Assembly: GCA_019096195.1 (NCBI GenBank)
Contig: JAGTXK010000126.1
Span: forward strand, 1-64,000
Length of the DNA stretch: 64,000 nucleotides
Source: Boletus sp. NGJ
Taxonomy: Eukaryota; Basidiomycota; Agaricomycetes; Boletales; Boletaceae
Reading direction: 5' to 3'
The stretch's first letter is position 1; each line of letters begins with the position of its first letter. The position numbers and the translations under genes are program-made. Below the pieces are notes generated by a model that was not told the origin of the DNA, made no database searches, and was given only the letters and a program-made list of their open reading frames with translations. Shown one piece after another: positions 13,001 to 25,865 of this stretch.

Positions 13001-13598
13001 ATCATACACAATGCTCGGACTCCAGAGCCAAGGAGATTATACGTGGGCCCAGTGTTTAAGGAACATCTGTAGTATTCACCACTTGACAGTGATGAGAAAA
13101 GCACTCGCCGAAATGCTTGCATATACGCTCGTCCGGTGTCATAAATAAGGATAACGTTGCTGCTGGGCATAGTGCACTAGCCCCACTTCTTAGGTGGTTG
13201 CCGATCTAAGCGTACGCTGGTTCTACGATAGTGAACCCAGGTTCTCGTGATTACCTGTGACGTCACAAAGTAATGATAAGGAGATTTATCTTGACTTTCT
13301 CCTATGTTACACCTGCTAGTAGTAAAGCAGTCATCCTCTGGTCCCCCTATCACTGTTGCCCACCATTTTCAATGACCTCTACTTCGACTCCTACGAAGGC
13401 ATAGGGACCCCAGAACCCGATTGCAAGATATTGGGTAGTAAGGTCCTGAAAGAAGACCGACCTAGGAAAAGGAAAACCTACATCAGAAACCCTGACAAAG
13501 TCAGACCTCTCTGTCCCTCCTCCACATTTGCCCTCTATCGCATTGCCTACTTCCACTCCTATCTTCACCCAACCTCCCTCTTAAAACCTGTTGACAAA

Positions 13599-14483
13599 TA
13601 TGTCTCGTGTCAACATTGATGAGCTCGTACAAAAACTCGCTGACCTTACACAGGAACGCGACAAGGACAACATCACTAAGAAAATTGCTGACCCTGGAAA
13701 ATGGGATGGCACAAGGTCCACATTCCACCCATGGTGGATTAAGCTCCGTCTCTGGGTTGACGCCCAGACATGGAAAACAACAAGATCATGGACATCGCAG
13801 TCCTCTTGCGCCTCGAGGGAAAGGCAGAAAGTTTTGCTCAACTTATAATGGAGCACTATCTCGATGAAGAGGTGACCATCGAGACAGACACAAATGGGGT
13901 TATGCAGCCGGCAAAAGGAGCCAATGCATGGCCTACGTGGAACAGGTTGCAAGACCAAATAAAAATGCACTTTTGTATTGACACATTAGCGCACGAGTCT
14001 TTGAGGAAACTCGAGACTTTAAAACAAAATGGTCATCCAATTGACCTGTTCCTACAAAAATTCGAGATCTTGAGGAAAGAGTCGTACATCGACGACCACC
14101 ATGCAGAAGTTCTACTGAAGAAGGCAGTAGACTTCAAAATTTATGAAAGGTCGCGATTAAATAGTCCGGCTCGAAACTTTGATTATGAAGATCTGGTAAT
14201 CAATTATAGAGTAATCGGAAGGGTGTTCGAACAGATGGTAAACAAACGCGGACCACCCATCCGATCCCAACCTCCTCGATTGCCATTACCTCCTCCCCGT
14301 GGCCAGCCCCCACACAATTCATACCGCCCCCAATACACGGCAGTGGGCACTCAACTGGGTCGCGGTGCATCCATGGAAATAGGAGTCCAGCAGGCTGGAC
14401 CTTCAAAAGAAACAAGGACCTGTTTCCATTGTGGCAAGCCCAGCCACATAAAGCCAAATTGTCCAACAAATCCGTTTAAATGA
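13599..14483 (+). pseudogene. Gypsy-1 gag region (fossil)
   Basis: Coding-like sequence begins with MSRVNIDELVQKL and carries a capsid-like helical region, a Pro/Arg-rich linker and a single CX2CX4HX4C zinc knuckle (TCFHCGKPSHIKPNC) close to the end. These are typical of Ty3/gypsy Gag. It is broken along with the rest of the element. Confidence 0.85.
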
Positions 14484-14758
14484 ACTGGTTGTCCACCGAT
14501 GCAGAGACAAATATGGGATTGGAACCAAGGCTCGTACGTCAAGCAAATTCAGGGAGAAAATGAGTATCCCTCTTTTTTTAATGAATCCCAATCTTGACAA
14601 TATGCATCCTGACCGCTTCCACAACCTCCCATAGCTACAGTGGCACCAAGTGTAGCAGCAAGGGCATATGTTTCTGATGAGGCAGAAGTGTATTACAGAG
14701 ACAAGTTTGAGGTAGAGGCCAAAGCCAGAGCTGCGCAGGCTTTAAATGGACAGCGCCA

Positions 14759-17700
14759 ATGAGTGAAGAGGGAACTCAGTGGCACGAACAATTTTCTTCT
14801 TCTCTTACAACATGTACAAGTAGCAACTTTCCTATCTCAGATCTTTCTTCTGTCCTACGTAATTTATCAATGAAATCCATGAGGGCGTTTCAATTGAGCA
14901 TGGCACTGGACTTAAGTATACTTAATTCCCTCGTAAAACAACAAAAAATATCGCATATCTATAAACCCACAAAGGTTACATTGAACCAAGCATCCATGCT
15001 TTCCTATGGCGGAGAATTCTCCCTTGAAACCATAGTATCATGCAATGTCAATGGTCAGTGGTCACGTTACCGTTTTCAGTCCCTCCTGGATTCGGGAGCG
15101 TCGCATACTTTTATTGATCAGGACTATGTTAAACATCACGGAATTCCCTTCTATACTATTGATAACCCCATAAAGATACATAATGCTTATGGTTCAGAAG
15201 GAGCTATCAGACCGATCCGTCATGCAGTAACACTAATGGTGGAAATCAAAGGACACTATGAAGTAATAGACGCTTACATATCGAAGCTAGGAACCCATCG
15301 TATGATCATTGGTTATGATTGGCTGTACCGCCACAACCCTGACATTGATTGGGTAAAACAGACAATTACTTTTCCTCGCTGTACCTCTTACTGTAAAATT
15401 ATGGACCTAGGACCCACTTCTTCTTACGAACCGGTTCAACTTCGTACTATAGAAGAAGGACTTAAAGAGAAAGTTCCACTAACTTATCACGACTTTCTAG
15501 ATGTCTTTTCGGAGAAAGAATCTCAAAGGATGCCCTTACGAAAACATTGGGATCATGCAATCGATCTCAAAGAAGACTTCATTCCAAAGAAAGGACGCGT
15601 TATTCCCCTTTCAGACATAGAGATGGAAGAAGTCAGAATGTTTATCGAAAAGGAAGTCAAAAGGGTTACGTCAAACCCTCAAAATCTCCACAGACATCTC
15701 CCATCTTCTTTATTCCAACAAAGGACGGTAAAAAATGAATGGTCATGGACTACAGATATTTAAATGAAGGAACAATCAAGAATTCCTATCCACTCCCTCT
15801 TATCCTGCAGTTAATTGATCGACTCAAGAACGCGGACCTATTTACGGCTATGGACCTTCAATGGGGATATAACAATGACTGTATCAAAGAAGGCGACGAA
15901 TGGAAAGCAGCCTTCGTCACCCCTATTGGAGCATACGAGCCTACTGTTATGTATTTCGGACTCATGAACTCTCCCCCCACATTCCAAACTATGATGAACG
16001 ACATATTTAATGACATGTATGCTGTAGTCATCATCTACATCGACGACGTTATGATATTGACGTCAAAAAAGACAAAAGAACAACACAAAGAAGTTGTGAA
16101 GGAAGTTCTACACCACTTACGCGAGAATGACCTTTACATAAAACCAGAAAAGTGTACCTTCTCGGCAGAAAAAGTGGACTTTTTAGGAATGGTCGTATCT
16201 AAAGAGGGGGTAGAGATGCAGTCGAAGAAAGTAGCTGGGGTCATGGATTGGCCAGTACCTACAAGACTAAAGCAACTCCAAGGCTTCCTCAGACTTTGTA
16301 ATTATTATAGACGATTCATAGAAGGCTTCACACAAATCGCTTGACCTTTGAATGATCTTACCAAGAAAGATGTTCCGTTCAAATGGGGTCCAGAACAACA
16401 AGAAGCATTCTCCAACTTAAAAAGAAAATTTACAGAAGCGCCACTTCTCGCATATCCAAACCGTGATCAAGAAATGCACGTGGAAACTGATGCCTCAGAC
16501 ATCGCCATGGGAGCAGTGCTCTCTACCTTATGTAATGATGGTAATTGGTGACCAGTCGCCTTTATCTCTCACACTCCTTTGATAGCGCAGAGCACAATTA
16601 TCCAATTTACGACAAAGAACTGCTTGCAGTAATCCACGCCCTAGAAGAATGGCACCACTATTTAATCAGTCGAGAAGGATTCGAAATCTGGACCGACCAC
16701 AAAAACTTAGAATATTGGAAGAAGCCTCAAATGCTTAGCGGACGTCAAGCATGTTGGCACGCACTTCTCCAAGAATTTAATTATTCTTTCGTATACAAAC
16801 CCGGATCGTCTAATGGAAGAGCCGATGCCTTATCCTGACAACCAGATTACGGTAACGTAGTTACAGATCATAACCAAAATGTCACTGTTCTCCCTCCTTC
16901 TATTTTTATAAATCATGTTTCTCTTTCTTCAGACCTCATAACAAAAATACAAAAAGAATCTAAAAAATATGACGTAGACGCTATAAATAATTTTCTTTTC
17001 TATTTTGAACTTAATCTATTCAAAAACGAAAAAGACCAAATATTCATCCCCGAACCATTACATACAGAAATCATTACTTTATGTCACGACTTGCCCATTG
17101 CAGGACACGGCAGTCATTCCAAAACCATACACACTCTTTCTCGATATTTCTCATGGCCAGGAGTCACAAAGGATGTAAAACATTATGTAGATCACTGCCA
17201 AGTGTGCGCCCTCATGAAGGGTAAGCAAAATGCACCGGCAGGAAAAGTTATTCCTCTACCTGTGGCAAAAAGACCATGGGAAGATTTATAAGTAGACTTT
17301 ATCACAGGTTTACTGCCATCACAATCCTTTACTGCTATTTGCATTATTGTGGACAGATTTTCTAAAGAAGTTATTTTCATACCCACTTATGATACATGTT
17401 CTTTGAAGGACCTTGCCATTTTATTTAGAGACCATATATGGTCAACACACGGACTCCCTTCTACCCTTGTCTCAGATCAAGGACCACAGTTCGTTTCCGC
17501 TTTCACACAAGAGCTTTGTAAGCTTCTTGGAATAAAACAAAAAATCTCTACAGCATATCATCCACAAACGGACAGACAAACCAAGCACATTAACAGACAT
17601 CTCGAGCAGTATCTCCGCGTGTATGCCGGAAAGAAACAAAAATGACTGGGTCGAATGGTTGAAATTAGCCCAATTCTCGCATAATAACACCGTTACAACG

Positions 17701-18420
17701 GCTACTGGTGAAATTCCTTTCAAAATAACACAAAACTACATACTGCATATGGGTTTCAAAGGGAATCTCATGGGATTTGCAGAAGAAATCGGGCGAAATC
17801 ATAAGGATATTGAAGAAGCGCTGGAAGCTACATGAAAGAGGATGATCACCTCTTCAGATAAAAAATGATCAACCGCACCTGAATATTCTATTGGTCAGCA
17901 AGTCTGGCTGTCCACCGATAAATTAAAACTTCCGTATACAGCGAAAAAGCTTACTCAAAAATGGATCGGTCCTTACGCTATCACTTGGATCCTTCCTAAC
18001 ACCGTAACGCTTAAACTCCCGAATTCTGTTCACATTCACCCAACTGTGAACATCTCTCGCATCAAACCATATAAAGAAATGCTGCCTGGACAGCCTAAAT
18101 CTTGACCTGACGCAATAGAGATTGACGAAGAGGGAGAAGAGCAGTTTGAAGTTGATTTTATTGCTGCTTCCAGGATAAAGAAAGGTAAACTAGAATATCT
18201 GGTTCACTGGAAGGGTTATGATGAAACTGATCGTACATGGGAATCTGAAGAAATTCACATCACTGCACCGGATGCAGTTAAAGTTTTCCATCGTCTAAAC
18301 CCATCCGCACCACGCAAGCTTTGTGGTTTATCCATTTCAGCATTCGCTTCTTTATTCACTCCTTATGAAAATTTCACCGAAACTGAAAACACAATGACTC
18401 GCCTGGAATTCGAGTCTTAA
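14759..18420 (+). pseudogene. Gypsy-1 pol region: PR-RT-RNaseH-IN-chromodomain (fossil)
   Basis: Visible domains in order: aspartic protease with LLDSGASHTFID (about 15.09 kb); reverse transcriptase with the YIDD box (16036-16047); RNase H with TDASD and TDHKNLEYW (16.48-16.72 kb); integrase zinc region with paired His and paired Cys (about 17.10-17.21 kb) and its catalytic core (17.3-17.7 kb); and a C-terminal chromodomain containing EYLVHWKGYDETDRTWE (about 18.19-18.24 kb). Chromodomains in this family usually steer integration toward heterochromatin. The region is broken in several places and is treated as a fossil. Confidence 0.9.
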
Positions 18421-18431
18421 AGAGGGGGTAG

Positions 18432-18916
18432 TGTTATAATATAAGAAATTTTCAAACTTTTCAAAACAAACATTTACTTTTCATTTTCTTCAACCCTTTT
18501 CTTCATAAGTCACGTGACTGTGCATGTGACCATGGAAACACATCACATGATAGGTCTAGAACCTATGACATCATATGACATTATACCTCATGTGATCCAC
18601 ACCTCTTTAATTTCTGCTCTTCTCACACAGCCCTATTAATCTCCGTCTTACTATACCTAGTAATTTATCACACGCACTGCTTGGTCCGTGCACATTCTCA
18701 TTATATATATAAAGTAGCACTTTGACGACTGGAAACCCCAGTCTAATCCATTTGTTCGCTTCCTCCAATAACCTATTAGCTTTGGCCACTCTGGTCATTG
18801 TAGGGTTAGGAATAGAACGGCCTAAGATTCCCGACCTTATTCGTTAAGCCAGGACTTGTGTAGCCTGTGAGACACGTTTGAGCCTTGTGGATTGGTTTCC
18901 GAAAGGGATCATAACA
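18432..18916 (+). repeat. Gypsy-1 3' LTR (485 bp)
   Basis: Direct-repeat partner of 12501-12987, preceded by a purine-rich tract (AGAGGGGGTAG) and followed by the target duplication CTAGC. All substitutions I counted between the two LTRs are transitions. Confidence 0.95.
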
Positions 18917-18921
18917 CTAGC

Positions 18922-19240
18922 CTGCACAGCTGTCAGGGGCATATGGAATAGGAACGTGGGGTTAAAGATGTAGTTGATGGATGCTGTTTTGGAAGAGCAA
19001 TGTGCAAGCAGATGGAAGGCAGACAGTCACTGCAAAGCATCCCGACAGTGCATGTGATGTGTATGGCTGGCAACATGGCTGTGCTAGAATCACTTGCATT
19101 GTATCTGCAGAGCTGCCACACTGGCTATTGGATGGTCTTCTTTTAGTTGAGCTTATTTTCAGATTGAATCGAAAGCTGCTGTGATGGATGAACTGACCTC
19201 TTGGGTTACTTCTACTCCAACACTGAAGCCCACCTGTCAG
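18922..19240 (-). pseudogene. Displaced 5' tip of the KDZ CxC1 gene and flank
   Basis: Host-side sequence to the right of Gypsy-1. Removing the insertion and one target copy would make it contiguous with 12500. Minus-strand frames here are short and weak (a 62-codon piece at 18933-19121), consistent with the variable N-terminal end or 5' flank of the CxC1-type KDZ gene. It leads straight into the palindromic array at about 19.28 kb. Confidence 0.45.
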
Positions 19241-19284
19241 GTCACTATTGATGCCAAGATCAGGTGCCTGAGGTGGTGAATATG

Positions 19285-20122
19285 ATGCATTTGGCCAGTA
19301 CCACTTGTGTGGCCATATATGCTATGTATACATGGTACCAGCCGATCAAGATGTATATGGTGAGCTCGGCTGGTACCATCTATGTGAGGTGATATATACT
19401 ATGTGTGGGTGGTACCGGCTGACCAGGGTGAATAATGGTGCAGTCAGCCAGTACCATGTATACATAGCATATATGGCCACATATGTGGTACCAGCTGACC
19501 AGGGTAATTTGGTGCAGTCAGCCGGTACCATGTATACATAGTACATATGACCACACAGATGGTACTGGCCACCTAGGATGAGTTCTATGTGAGGGTGGTA
19601 CCAGCTGACCAGGGTGAATATGGTGTAGTCAGCTAGTACCACCCCCATGTAGTATGTATGGCCATGCATGTGGTACCAGCCAATTAGGGTGAATATGGTG
19701 TAATTGACTGGTATTGTATGTGTGGTCATACATATTACATGGGGGTGGTACCAGCTGACCAGGATAAACATGGTGAGCTTGGCCAGTATCACTTGTATGG
19801 TTATACATACTAGATAGGGATGGAATGTAATGTCAGAAGGTTCCCCCTGGCCTACCTTACCCTGAGTACCATATGAGTAAAGATATGAAAGATGTTGTTT
19901 CCTATCTGTTGTCCCATGGTATCTATGTATATGTGATACCAGCTGACCAAGGCAGATGCTCTTCCAGTCGGCTGATACCACATGTGTGGACATAAGTGGT
20001 ATGCATCCATGGTACCAGCTAACCAGGATGAATATGGTGTGGTCGGCCGGTACTGCATGTGTGGTCATACATACTACATGGAGGTGGTACTGGCCGACCA
20101 TCATACATAGAACACATATATC
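19285..20122. repeat. Left palindromic repeat array, inverted partner of 38780-39724
   Basis: A degenerate array built on GGTACCAGCTGACC-like half sites. These face each other around an asymmetric spacer resembling AGGGTGAATATGGTG, and the units are linked by stretches resembling CATGTAGTATGTATGGCCAT. Spacing is irregular, about 60-95 bases. The part 19588-20122, including a non-repeated segment at about 19815-19930, reappears in inverted orientation at about 39180-39724 with roughly 95 percent identity by eye. This is not a CRISPR array: there are no uniform repeats or unique spacers, and the genome is eukaryotic. It could be the subterminal inverted repeat of a large KDZ-type element. Confidence 0.85.
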
Positions 20123-20269
20123 TAAACTATATTGCCAGGTATGTCTCTCAAGTAGTCTCATCAGAATTGAAACAAAGTATCAAATTCTTTGTGATACAAC
20201 AATACAAAATGATGATAAGTAAGGATGGTCTTAGGCATAGTCTGAACCTCAACTTTTCTTGCTAGGCTC

Positions 20270-22801
20270 ATGCTGGCGCTGGCTTTGGGTGTTTCTAGCA
20301 GGGCTATTGGGTTCCTTTTAGGCACAAGATGGCTTGCTAGTTAATTGTGCTGGGAAAGGGGAATGAACAGAACATTTCCTTGCTGCAGGCTTCTTCTGGC
20401 CCACCTCTACCTTGTCTTTTTTCTTTCTGCCATCAACAACCTTCTCCCCCTCAGCTGTGGCCTTTTCCACCTCAGCACTACTGCCCAGCTCAAACTCCTA
20501 TGGCATCTCCTCATCAGCGATCTGGGATGGCAACTTACCAATCATTTCCTTGATGACCTTGATGACTTCTTCAGCCCTTTCCCTTCCAAAGAGAGACTCT
20601 TAAAGAAACATTAGAGAGTTTTCATCATCATCCTCCACCTCCACCACCCTCCAACACTCCCGCAAAAGCAAACTCAAAGCAAGAACCATAGGAGTACCTT
20701 TGTTGCGATCTGCAAACACATACTTGCGAAGTAAAACCAAAGCCGTGCGAAACTCATCCCTCTTGGCATGAATATCCTGGGAAAGATACTTATGGCCTCA
20801 ATGCCAAGACACCCAAGCAGGTAAACTGAGCTTCAACTTTGGGGCCAAGAAGGAAGATTGAGGGGCAGCCTTATGTATTAAAGGTGATCAAACCAGTACA
20901 TATGCATGAATACAAACAAAGACTTACAAAAATAGGCAATGCCAACATATCATCCAACAAAGTCTTGTAAGAGGGGTTAAGAGACAGGCTGTATAGGAAC
21001 TTTGGCCTGTCGCTGTTATTTGCTGTAGGACTCTGGTCCTTAGAGACAGCTGGCTGCTGTCCAGAGAAACGAGGATGCTTGGATGGTGGAGGTCTAACAG
21101 GGGATGCTGATATCCCCTTACTCTTGTCAACTCCATCCTTACCTTTCCCAGTGTGCCCATCCAGGTCATCATCACCTTGATCGTCACCTGACTCAACCTC
21201 AACATACAGCTTCCTTTTGTTGACAACCCGAGGCACCTCTAATCCAGCAGATAACCCCAAGTCTTGCCTCCATGCCTTGATGAATATCAGGATGGGAACC
21301 TTGACCTTTGCCTGTGCTGCCCAGTAGGACCAGAGGCGGCTGATCATCACCTTGGTCAACTTCGAGGGGTCCAACATCTCAAAACCTTCAGGAATGATAT
21401 CAGCATCCAGATACTTGGTTGGCATCCTGGCCAGCTCCAGCCAAGGTACATGGACCTTGTCGTGCTTGGTGATCCTCACTAGTTGTAATTAGAATAGTAT
21501 AGTTAGCAAGAAAAAAATATACTAACTGTATGCTTTGGTAAAAATATCACATACAACATCTTGCCATGACTTCAGCTGGATGGCATGGCATGTTAGGAGG
21601 ATTGGATGGCCCAAATCATCCACTGCAACCTCTGGGACCTCTTCTTCTCATCAGATGAACTCTCATTCTCATTCTCATTCCCCTTCTCCTTTTTGGAAGT
21701 CTCATCTGGAGCATTTTAGTAGCATAAGATAGATGAAATTCTTATCAGTTAGTTATTGTAGTACTCACCTTCATTTGGCCATAAAACCAGCCAGGAGTTC
21801 AGCTCCCTGCTTGGCCCAAGCCTTGCAGTCATTGAATGAGACTGTGAAGTGGTGGTCTCATTTGCCACCACAGATACTTGTCTCAATACTATAGGGGAAA
21901 TTTTGAATAAGAGCCAATATACATCAAACCACTTACTATAGTGCATTGACACTGGCACCAGGAGCCTCATAGCCCTGTAGGACTATACAGTGAACCCCCA
22001 TAGTATGGTGTAAAGCATCAATAAATTCAACTGTCCTATTTCAAAGGTTCTTCTTGCAATAACTAAGCAGAAATCAGTTGAATGCCCCTTTCAAAACAAC
22101 AAATAAAACTCACACAAGCATTTTGTCCTTGTTGGGAGCACCCTCAGAGTTCCACTTTACAACAGCCTTCTCTGCTTCCTCCATTTTGCTCTTGGGAAGT
22201 TTGTTGAACCATTTGTGGATAGCAACAGTGTGATTCCCAAAAGTCTTCTTATCTGTCTTGTCTTGAGACCCACCATTGATCTAGGCTACTTCATCTGCAA
22301 AAATTTATTGGGCAACATGAAAGGTATCCCATGGAGTCCAGTAATCCCCAGCATCGTTTGGTCTTGCAGCAGCCTCATGCTCCTTGGGGGTCATGTCTTC
22401 ACCACTTTCCTCAAGTAGCACCAACCTCAGTTCTTCTTCCTGCCTATCAGCAGTGTCCAGCCAAGGAAGGAATTCCCTGCAGATTGCCTGCAAAATTAAT
22501 CATCAATAAATCAGTAGTAGGTACACAGACATGTAACTTCATGAATAGAAAGACTTACTCAATGAAGAAGTTGGGAAAGCTCAATGGCTTGGTTTTCAAG
22601 CAAGGGAGACTTTATAATGACATTCCAGCAATCCTTGAGAATTTGTGCACAAGCAGCAGGGTCCCCACAATCCTCAATGTACAGCTGGGCATATTTAGCA
22701 AGGGTTTCAAAGAAAATCACACACCAATCAGCAGACATGATGAGGGAATTGGTGAGTTGGAGCAGTGTGGGATGAGGGCAAAAATGTGTGAGAATCAGCA
22801 A
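20270..22801 (-). pseudogene. Decayed multi-exon accessory gene C of the transposon cluster
   Basis: A series of minus-strand coding-like segments read from 22.80 down to 20.27 kb. Recognisable stretches include QAICREFLPWLDTADRQEEE and WTPWDTFHVAQ (22.49-22.31 kb), FNKLPKSKMEEAEKAV followed by EGAPNKDKML (about 22.2-22.1 kb), VPWLELARMPTKYLDADIIP then GFEMLDPSKLTKVM (about 21.4 kb), an acidic, Lys-rich disordered stretch (21.25-21.0 kb), and a helical C-terminal region with FRTALVLLRKYVF (about 20.7 kb). Introns of about 60-100 bases are plausible between them. From memory this arrangement belongs to a recurrent Agaricomycete family found near transposons, with no known function. Occasional in-frame stops (for example at about 20.6 and 20.5 kb) suggest decay. 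It lies directly inside the left palindromic array. Confidence 0.45.
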
Positions 22802-22945
22802 ATCACAGTACTATACCTGTGACACATCACTTGCATACCAGAACCATGACATCATTGGCTCCCTTTTATCTATCAATCTACCAATTCCACCCATTACGAG
22901 ATCAGATTCAATCCAAGACTACATACACCCTTGCAAATTAAGTTT

Positions 22946-25491
22946 CTAACTGATAATAAGCTTCAACCATCTACTAGCACATCCCCCATATTCCCTCCTG
23001 ACACTTAAAATAACTGAATCCAAAGGGTACACAACCTGAAAAGAGTAAGGCTCCTTGAGAGTCTTACCATCTGCCTTACCACAGTCCTGGTTCTTGCATT
23101 CCAGCCTATAACCCTGGATCTGTTTCACAAAAACAGAGGCCCATGGATCAAGTATTCCACATTGTGGGCACTGCAGTGGCAAGATCTGGCCCCACGGTTG
23201 ATAGTTCTGATGGGCCCAGAAATACTTGATGATGCGCTCTGCAAAGTGGACAACAGAGGTATGCCTTCCCAATGTTGTACATTGCTTGAGGGAGTATTCA
23301 AGGGCTTGACTAAACTCAAAGCTGTGAATTATGACAGACTTGGTGACTTTCATCAACAAATCCACCATATTCATGGTAGAAAGATACTTTGTATCAAATG
23401 TAAGAGCATCTCCTACCCCCAAGCTAATGGAAAACATATTAGTAATATATCGGACTGAAGTGCAAAACTTACCTGGCCAAGCCTTATCTCAGCTCAGCAA
23501 GGGACTCAGAGTTGTTGACCACAGCACCACAAAGCCAACATAAACAGGATACAGCCGTCAAGTACAGCCTTGAAGGGTCTGAGAATATCCTCAAGCCACT
23601 GTTGGATTCAAGGTGAACGTCAGTATGAAAAGATAAAATAGATGGGTACTCACATTACTGACCATGGCTGCACAAGTATCACCATGCTCATCTTGTCCGA
23701 GCCACAGGTCACCAGTATCGGGGTCGGAATGCATGGTGACAAAGACAAAGACATGCCTATATCTAGAAAGACTGGCCACGAGCTTGGCTGCTTCGCTATG
23801 CCAGTCATGTCGAGCGCTCCGTCATGGCCAACATTGAATGGGACATCGATCACCCAAAGTCAGTCATCTTGGTAATATTCAGCCAGGAGCTGATCCACCA
23901 TCATGAAATGGGTAATGCAGTGGATCATATGGAAGTGGAAATGGAGGAGGAGAGTGGGGGGGGAAAGCACGGTGGCACTTGTCGCCGTTTCAAAGGTTTC
24001 TTGCATCTCAAGGAAGTTGTTAAGAACCTGTTTGTCGTCGATAGTGAATCCCTTTAAAAGATATTTACGCATTAGCATGAACACAAGAAGCAACAAAAAA
24101 ACTTACAATATATGAGAGGCCCTTCCCTCAATCCAATTTCCAGTGGCATGAGATGCAGCGGAACTTGACATTGGGGGCCTCCAGCTTGCTGAGTTTCTCA
24201 GGTGGAATTTTGATGCAACAAGCACAAACAGTGTGCTCACAGCCTGGCTCATCACATTCCCAGAGATTTCCCCCATCTTGACAGAGGGAATGAAATCAAG
24301 CCATCATTGTGATTATAAATATACCACAACAAGTACTCACCTGAATATCTGAAGACAATCTAGCTTGGCGCATGTTTGAGTGGCAAGGCCAGGTTTGGGC
24401 TGAGGATGTGTGACCTCAGGCCATGCAAGCAGCATGCATTTGGCTGTGCCACCGGTGGTCTTCTTTGCCATTTGCTTGGTACAAGTCATGTTGGAAGGGC
24501 TACATCTCACATTCGCGGTACTGTAAATATGTTGACTTGTCCCGAAAAAAGAACTGGTCACATACAAGCCAAATGCAACGTGTACTGTTGCCCAGCAGGG
24601 TCAGGATTACTTTTTTTCGAACAACGTCCATTTTTGGTTTGGCCATATATAACATGTATGGCGTGTCCAATTTGACCTATACAGCCTCGATGCATCCATT
24701 CGACTTGGTGAATCGGTCACCTTGATCTGGGTACAGCTAACTCTTGTAGGGTGCGATTTTAATTGCCCTTGACGACATGGTGGATCTGGAGTATCTGGAG
24801 GTCATCTGGGACACTTGGGACATGCATGGGACATTCAAGGGTGCAGTGGAGACCTTTAGGTATGTGCACATTACCTCCCAGGTCGTGTACAGCATGTTTC
24901 ACCTTTGGGCGCATGCCCGGTGAGTTCAACTTTTCCTTGTTGATGCGCTCAGGTTCTGATGTTATCTGCAGCTTGTCAAACTGATTGGTGGCCTTGCCGA
25001 CGTCCTTGGAGGGTTCTGGTGCACCCGCTTTGGGTGCAGTGTCATAGCTCACTGGTTTACTCCTCTCCCTCTCCCTCGACACTCAGGGATTTGTTTTGTC
25101 ATGCAGTTTGTGGAGGTGGACTGGTATGTGATGGGGTTGGTTCCTGGGATAGTCCAGGTGCATTGTTGTCGTCCATTGAGGTGCGCTGATGATTGTCTTC
25201 GACAGCTCCTCACCTTCTCTCACCTTCAGTCTGCATGTTCTGTGTGCTTCCTCTGTGATACTGATGCTGTCCCGCCATGTTGCATTGCACATTGTTGCCT
25301 TCGCCATGCGCATTCGTGCTGTGGCGTTGGTCTGCATGTGTGCTGTTCGTGTGTGGTGGTGTCTCGTCTGTAGGGTTGGAGGTCTGCTCTTCATCTAGCT
25401 TGACCTGGGTACGCGCGGTCTCTCGACTCGTCGCATGGTTTGTCCATTCACATACTATGTGTATTGTGCGATGCACTCCATGCGCTCGCAC
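22946..25491 (-). pseudogene. Decayed accessory gene D with PHD-type zinc finger
   Basis: The minus strand reads from about 25.5 kb. An N-terminal region rich in Gln, His, Thr and charged residues (25.49-24.76 kb) is followed by a PHD-like finger at about 24.27-24.13 kb: CQDGGNLWECDEPGCEHTVC, then ACC and CISCHW. Next come KGFTIDDKQVLNNFLEM (about 24.06 kb), DPDTGDLWLGQDEHGD preceded by HVFVFVTMHS (about 23.75-23.68 kb), CGAVVNNSESLAEL (about 23.5 kb), and a last segment (23437-22946) with CPQCG and CKNQDCG knuckles ending SRWLKLIIS. The strand-then-His (TMHS) and strand-then-Cys (CGAVV) positions recall the His-Cys dyad of caspase/CHAT-fold proteins; that is only a hypothesis. PHD fingers usually read histone tails. 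Stops and unclear joins indicate decay. It is transcribed away from the TET/JBP-like gene. Confidence 0.5.
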
Positions 25492-25865
25492 TACTCATTC
25501 AAGTCCACTCTCCGAGGTGGTGGTGTGGCAGAGGGAGTCTGAACTACCCTACCCTCAGGCTGTTCCTGCAAACTCATGTTGTGTCAATAGCTGCATTCAT
25601 AACATGGTTGCCTACTACCGATCATTTTGGAACCCATCTGCAATGAGCCTGCTGCATGATTGCAGTTTGTGATTTGAGAATCTAAACTCATGTGACATGT
25701 CCCCCCATGAATCTCTGGGACTGATCACAATGTGTTATGCATGATCAACATTGTCACATGCTCAGGCAATGCCAAACACATATAAATGTTTGGCAACCAT
25801 AAGCAATGTTTCCCTGGTGATTTTAATTCTCATGCTCCTTTCTTTTTCCCTTCTGTCACAGTATA

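Larger units (their letters stand above)
12501..18916 (+). mobile_element. Gypsy-1: Ty3/gypsy LTR retrotransposon fossil, Tf1/sushi-like chromovirus, plus strand
   Basis: A 6416-bp LTR element with TG...CA ends, flanked by a perfect 5-bp target duplication (CTAGC at 12496-12500 and 18917-18921). Parts in order: 5' LTR, primer-binding site, gag with one CCHC knuckle, protease, reverse transcriptase, RNase H, integrase, chromodomain, purine-rich tract (about 18421-18431) and 3' LTR. This domain order (RNase H before integrase, chromodomain last) is that of Ty3/gypsy chromoviruses. It sits in the 5' region of the minus-strand KDZ CxC1 gene, so it arrived after that transposon. It is broken, with roughly ten interruptions across gag and pol. 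The LTRs differ at about 8 sites plus one 2-bp gap over 486 bp (about 1.6 percent), so it is the younger of the two gypsy copies here. Confidence 0.95.

Noticed and set aside
19285-20122. CRISPR-like repeat array
   Set aside because: Repeats are variable, palindromic and irregularly spaced without unique spacers, there are no cas genes, and the DNA is fungal.
19346-20161. 271-codon minus-strand frame across the left array (and 202 codons at 39180-39788)
   Set aside because: Open only because of the repeat composition; the peptide is repetitive with no domain and the two frames mirror the inverted arrays.
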